From JAYZDP01 sp036337765 (lineage in GTDB: Bacteria > Acidobacteriota > Thermoanaerobaculia > Multivoradales > Multivoraceae), in the NCBI GenBank assembly GCA_036337765.1, contig JAYZDP010000051.1, positions 1 through 10,021 of the forward strand: a stretch of DNA of 10,021 bases, in the 5' to 3' direction. Made by a program: the position numbers and the translations under genes. The notes beneath the pieces were generated by a model. That model saw only the letters and a program-made list of their open reading frames with translations, was not told the DNA's origin and did no database searches. Below are positions 6,698-10,021 of the stretch, piece by piece (positions within the stretch are counted from its first letter, which is position 1; each line of letters starts with the position of its first letter).

Positions 6698-9463
6698 ATG
6701 CCGGTACCTCGCGGTGTGCAGAGAATCTTTGCGCTGGTCTTGCTCGCTTCCGGGCTCGCGCTCGGCGCGTTCTGGTGGATCGAGCGTGGACGCGCCTTGC
6801 CGGTCGTAGCAAGCCCGATCGAGCGGGTGCGGCGTTCCGTCCTTCTCGTCACGCTCGACACGACCCGCCCGGACCGCCTCGAGCCGTACGGAGCGCAGAA
6901 CGTAGCCACGCCGGCTCTGGCTCGTCTGGCGGAGCAGGGAGCCGTGTTCGAGCGGGCCTATGCGGTCGCGCCGATCACACTCGTTGCCCACACATCGATT
7001 CTGACCGGGCTGTACCCGCCTCAGCACGGCGTGCGCAACAACGGCACGCACCACGCCGAAGACGACCTCGTCTCCCTTGCCGAGGTCTTGGCCGACGACG
7101 GCTACCGCACGGGAGCGTTCGTCTCAGCGGCGGTGCTTGAGAAGCGCTACGGTCTGGGTCAGGGCTTCGAGGTTTACGACGACGACCTCTCCACGGGGCG
7201 AGAGAGACACCCGCGGGTGGTTGCCGACCGGCCGGCGGAGGCGGTGGTGGACTCGGCGTTCGAGTGGCTCGAGACGGTCGGAGCAGACGAGGACTTCTTC
7301 CTCTGGTCGCACTTCTACGACCCGCACGCGAACTACTCGCCGCCGCCTCCGTACCGCGACGACTATCGCGAGCGCCTGTACGACGGCGAGATCGCCTATC
7401 TCGACAGTCAACTGGGCCGCCTGTTCTCACATCCCCGCTTTCGTGACGCGCTGGTGCTGGTGATTGGCGACCATGGCGAGAGCATGGGCGAGCATGGCGA
7501 GCGCACGCACGCGCACCTCGCCTATGACGCGACGCTGCACGTGCCGTGGATCATGCGAGTGCCGGGCCTCGCGCACGGCCTGCGGCTGGCCGATTCGGTC
7601 AGTCAGGTCGACCTCGTTCCGACCGTGCTGGACCTCCTGGGCCGCCGTCCCGTCGCGGCGGTCGCCGGACGCAGCCTGGTGCCACTTCTGGAGGGGAGCA
7701 ACGCTCCGAGTGTCGAGCCCTACCTCTACGCCGAGACCCATCTGCCGTTCTACACCTACGGCTGGTCGAAGCTCCGCGTGCTGCGGCGCGGCGATTGGAA
7801 ATACATCGCGGCCCGGGGTGAAGAGCTCTTCGACACCCGCCGGGATCCCCGTGAGCTTGCCAACCGCGCCGACGGGAACCCGAACCGCCTGCACGACATG
7901 GGGCGAGATCTGGGCGAGCGGCTGGCGGAGTGGCAGGACGAGGAGCGAGACAGCACCCTTGAGATCGATCTCGAAGCGGCGGAGAAGCTCCGAAACCTCG
8001 GGTATCTGTCGGTCGGCAGCGGGGCGGCGCGGCCCGAGGAGGAGCGGCCCGACCCGAAGGACATGATCGAAGAGCACGTGAATTTCGAGCGTGCCCGCCA
8101 ACTGAGCACACTGGGTCTCCACGACCGGGCCATCGAGTCATTGCAGAGGGTGCTGCGAGAGGATTCGGGACATCTGGCGGCGCTCATCGACTTGGCGCAG
8201 AACCTGATCGAGGTCGATCGTCTGAACGACGCCAAGGCGGCGGTCGAACGGGCCCTTCAGCTCGACCCTGACTATCTCCGTCTGTACTTGCTCGCCGCTA
8301 CGGTCGAGAGCAGGCAGGGGCGCCAGCACGAAGCCCTGGCCTTGATCGACAGCGCGTTGGCGATCAATCCGCGTTATCTGGAGGCGATGGTGCGCAGGGC
8401 AAACCAACTCGGCACCGTGGGCGAGGCGGTCGCGGCCCGCGAGCAGCTGTCCGCGGCGCTGGAGCTCTATCCCGACGATCCGCGGCTCAACGGCCTCTAC
8501 GCTCAGCGTGTCGAGCTCGTGAGGGGCGACGTCGAAGCCGCAGAGGCCCGGCTACGCAGGGCTCTCGATCGCGATCCGTTCATGAACGGCCTCTATACCC
8601 TTCTCGGCAATCTCCTCGAGAGGGCGGGTCGTCGCGAGGAGGCGATCGAGGTGTTCCAGACGGGTCTCGAGCGCGGTAGTCCGGACGACGCCGCGCTGCA
8701 TTCCCGCCTCGGCACCGTACTTGCCGCCGAGGGTGACAAACCCGCGGCCGAGGCCCATCTGCAGGAAGCCCTGCGGCTGTCGAAGAGAACTCTCGTCGAC
8801 GTTCATGTGACCCTTGGAGCGCTACTCGCCGAGCAGGGTCGTTTCGAAGAGGCCAACGAGCAGTACGCGCACGCGCTCGCCAGAGATCCCGACCACGCAG
8901 GGGCTCGCAACAACCAGGCGATCGCGTTCTACAGCACTGGCAAGATCGACGAAGCCGAGGCGATACTCGCCGATCTCGTAGTTGAGATTCCCACCTACGC
9001 CGACGCGCACACCAACCTTTCCGCCATCCTCATCGATCGCAGGGACTGGCCCGCCGCCGAGCGGCACTCCCGCGCGGCCGTCGTCGCGGAGCCACTCGCG
9101 ATGGAGGCGTGGAACAACCTCGGGCTGTCGGTGGAGGAGCAGGGCCGCCTCGGCGAGGCTCTCGAGTACTACCGCAAGGCGCTCGAGATCGACGACAGCT
9201 ACTGGCAGGCTCGCAACAACATGGCGGTCGTGCACCGAAAGGAGGGGCGCTGGATCGAGGCGGCCACGGGCTTCGAGGGCGTTCTGCGTCAGGTGCCTCA
9301 CCTCGCGGACGTGCACTTCGAGCTCGGCGCCCTGTACGCCGACCACCTCGCCGACGTCCGGCGCGCTCGGGTCCACTGGAACGCATTCCTGAAGGCGCGG
9401 CCGAACGAGGGCAGGTCTGCGGAGGTACGCCGCAGACTGGCCGGCCTTCCTTCGGGGAGCTGA
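6698..9463 (+). CDS. Sulfatase-fold hydrolase fused to a TPR array, membrane-anchored
   Basis: This protein has 921 residues from ATG 6698 (928 from ATG 6677). I prefer 6698 because AGGA lies nine bases upstream. Residue numbers below use the longer form. A signal anchor is at about 17-36. The alkaline phosphatase/sulfatase domain spans about 52-395: metal ligand D61 in LVTLDTTRPDRL; the nucleophile region TLVAHTSILTGLYPPQHGV (101-119); WSHFYDPH (210-217); metal ligands D265 and H266 in IGDHGESMGEHGE; and the terminal ELFDTRRDPRELANR, typical of sulfatases. The position held by formylglycine Cys/Ser in true sulfatases is Thr101. A linker leads to about a dozen TPR units from about 465 to 915 (for example AWNNLGLSVEEQGRLGEALE, 811-830). 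Thr is the nucleophile in sulfatase-fold phosphoethanolamine transferases, so phosphoryl transfer or hydrolysis is possible. The substrate is unknown. Confidence 0.9.
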   Translation: MPVPRGVQRIFALVLLASGLALGAFWWIERGRALPVVASPIERVRRSVLLVTLDTTRPDRLEPYGAQNVATPALARLAEQGAVFERAYAVAPITLVAHTSILTGLYPPQHGVRNNGTHHAEDDLVSLAEVLADDGYRTGAFVSAAVLEKRYGLGQGFEVYDDDLSTGRERHPRVVADRPAEAVVDSAFEWLETVGADEDFFLWSHFYDPHANYSPPPPYRDDYRERLYDGEIAYLDSQLGRLFSHPRFRDALVLVIGDHGESMGEHGERTHAHLAYDATLHVPWIMRVPGLAHGLRLADSVSQVDLVPTVLDLLGRRPVAAVAGRSLVPLLEGSNAPSVEPYLYAETHLPFYTYGWSKLRVLRRGDWKYIAARGEELFDTRRDPRELANRADGNPNRLHDMGRDLGERLAEWQDEERDSTLEIDLEAAEKLRNLGYLSVGSGAARPEEERPDPKDMIEEHVNFERARQLSTLGLHDRAIESLQRVLREDSGHLAALIDLAQNLIEVDRLNDAKAAVERALQLDPDYLRLYLLAATVESRQGRQHEALALIDSALAINPRYLEAMVRRANQLGTVGEAVAAREQLSAALELYPDDPRLNGLYAQRVELVRGDVEAAEARLRRALDRDPFMNGLYTLLGNLLERAGRREEAIEVFQTGLERGSPDDAALHSRLGTVLAAEGDKPAAEAHLQEALRLSKRTLVDVHVTLGALLAEQGRFEEANEQYAHALARDPDHAGARNNQAIAFYSTGKIDEAEAILADLVVEIPTYADAHTNLSAILIDRRDWPAAERHSRAAVVAEPLAMEAWNNLGLSVEEQGRLGEALEYYRKALEIDDSYWQARNNMAVVHRKEGRWIEAATGFEGVLRQVPHLADVHFELGALYADHLADVRRARVHWNAFLKARPNEGRSAEVRRRLAGLPSGS

Positions 9464-9538
9464 TGAGTCGCCGGAGACAGCGCGGATTGCCTAGTAGCGA
9501 TGGGAACCACGTTCGGCACCCAGGGGGAGGTGCCACTT

Positions 9539-9772
9539 TCAGCGCGCGTCCTCCACAAACTCATCGAACTCGTCCAGGGCCTGCCGGGTGTCGCTTCATC
9601 AGGGTGCCGGAGATGTGCGTCGCGCCTTCCTCGCGATCGTGAGCTCAGCCGCCATCCACCGCGCCCAACTCTGGCAGTAGCCCGTCAGAACGGCTCTGTC
9701 GGCGCGTGTCAGCAGTCCCATCTCGTCGAGCACTGGCACGACGAGATGCCGGGTGTTCCTCTGCGGGCTCGC
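9539..9772 (-). pseudogene. Decayed phage terminase small subunit (P27 family) relic
   Basis: Reading the minus strand directly below the stop at 9775-9773, the same frame gives 57 residues to a TGA at 9601-9599. They include VPVLDEMGLLTRADRAVLTG and YCQSWARWMAAE, followed by LTIARKARR. This matches the core of P27-type terminase small subunits (APELxxLGLLTxxDRAxLxxYCxxWARWxxAE ... IARKA). After two stops (TGA TGA, 9601-9596) the frame resumes with TRQALDEFDEFVEDAR and a final TGA (9541-9539), which resembles the acidic DEFEEF tail of the same family. The N-terminus is missing and the section between IARKA and the tail is shortened. No start codon or ribosome site serves it. In phages this protein recognises DNA for packaging; here it cannot work. 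No large-subunit remnant is visible downstream. Family recognition is by eye. Confidence 0.65.
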
Positions 9773-10021
9773 CTAGGCGGCACTCCCTTCCGGAGCTCGG
9801 CGTCGAAGGGTCCACATTCCGGTGGCGAGAAGCACGGCAAGGAAGACGACAATCCCGGTTGTCGGCAACGTAGGCACGGCCCTACAGAACACGCCATCCC
9901 CGAGGTACTCACTGCCAGGAGGGAAGATCAAGGCGCATATATCCTCCGCAGTGGGTTCTTCGGGATCGCCTTGAATGTCGACGCAGTAAGGCCCAGATTC
10001 TAATGGATAGGTGCAGGCCCC
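9773..10021 (-). CDS. C-terminus of a second VPTLP-signal exported protein (5' end outside window)
   Basis: The minus frame is open from the right edge to TAG at 9775-9773, giving 82 residues. The visible part has four cysteines (TYP preceded by C, PYCVDI, DICALI, VFCRA) and an acidic region, then VPTLPTTG at 49-56. A hydrophobic helix follows at about 57-71, then RRR at 73-75 and a short tail. This is nearly the same tripartite signal as in the protein at 1370. The cysteines suggest an exported, disulfide-bonded domain. The codons include TTA, ATA and AGG, unusual beside the central genes. The function of the mature part cannot be told. The stop is followed in frame by the terminase relic, so the region downstream is degenerate. 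Confidence 0.75.
   Translation of the reverse strand, partial: GACTYPLESGPYCVDIQGDPEEPTAEDICALIFPPGSEYLGDGVFCRAVPTLPTTGIVVFLAVLLATGMWTLRRRAPEGSAA
9776..9877 (-). other. C-terminal sorting signal: VPTLPTTG, helix, RRR (coding)
   Basis: This segment encodes the last 34 residues of the right-edge protein: VPTLPTTG, a hydrophobic stretch (IVVFLAVLLATGMW), RRR and APEGSAA. It matches the signal at 1844-1936 in order and spacing. Six of eight codons of the motif differ at the DNA level (for example GTG CCT ACG TTG against GTA CCG ACT CTG). The similarity is therefore held at protein level and is not a fresh copy. Confidence 0.7.

Noticed and set aside
9500..10003. A long plus-strand open frame of 167 codons at the right end.
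   Set aside because: It is antisense to the VPTLPTTG protein and the terminase relic, both of which have recognisable sequence, and its own translation has no domain-like character.

Overview
The window is GC-rich, densely coded bacterial DNA. A periplasmic sulfatase-fold/TPR fusion, a second membrane-anchored TPR protein, and exported proteins ending in a VPTL-type C-terminal sorting signal together suggest an environmental Gram-negative lineage such as Acidobacteriota (Thermoanaerobaculia-like). That placement is inferred from gene content only. The two ends look more accessory: they are visibly less GC-rich and contain exported or repeat proteins, a gene-poor stretch, and a phage relic.

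Layout, left to right. (1) The C-terminal part of a repeat protein, probably a beta-propeller, runs in from the left edge (2-703, +). (2) About 660 bases follow with no convincing gene. (3) A small secreted protein with a PKD-like fold carries a C-terminal VPTLPQTG/hydrophobic/RR signal (1370-1936, +). (4) A tightly overlapping four-gene unit occupies 2041-4546 (+): a zinc-ribbon membrane protein, a class I methyltransferase with a divergent SAM motif, a small one-helix protein with a WKGGGFGMF motif, and a multi-pass membrane protein that may be HTTM-like. (5) A convergent two-gene unit on the minus strand (6617-4586) encodes a histidine-rich multi-pass membrane protein and a membrane-anchored TPR protein. 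(6) Divergent from it is the large sulfatase-like/TPR fusion (6698-9463, +), whose nucleophile position is Thr instead of Cys/Ser. (7) The minus strand at 9772-9539 carries a decayed phage P27-type terminase small subunit, broken by stop codons. (8) The C-terminus of a second VPTLP-type sorted protein enters from the right edge (10021-9773, -).

How the genes may work together. The unit at 2041-4546 overlaps at every junction (8, 4 and 26 nt), so its products are probably made together, largely at or in the membrane; its biochemical role is unknown. The minus-strand pair and the sulfatase-like gene share a short divergent control region and are all membrane-anchored, and two of the three have TPR scaffolds. 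This suggests an envelope-associated assembly or modification system, but no substrate can be read from the sequence. The two VPTLP-signal proteins, 8 kb apart on opposite strands, use different codons for nearly the same signal. They therefore look like members of a sorted-protein family, not a recent duplication.
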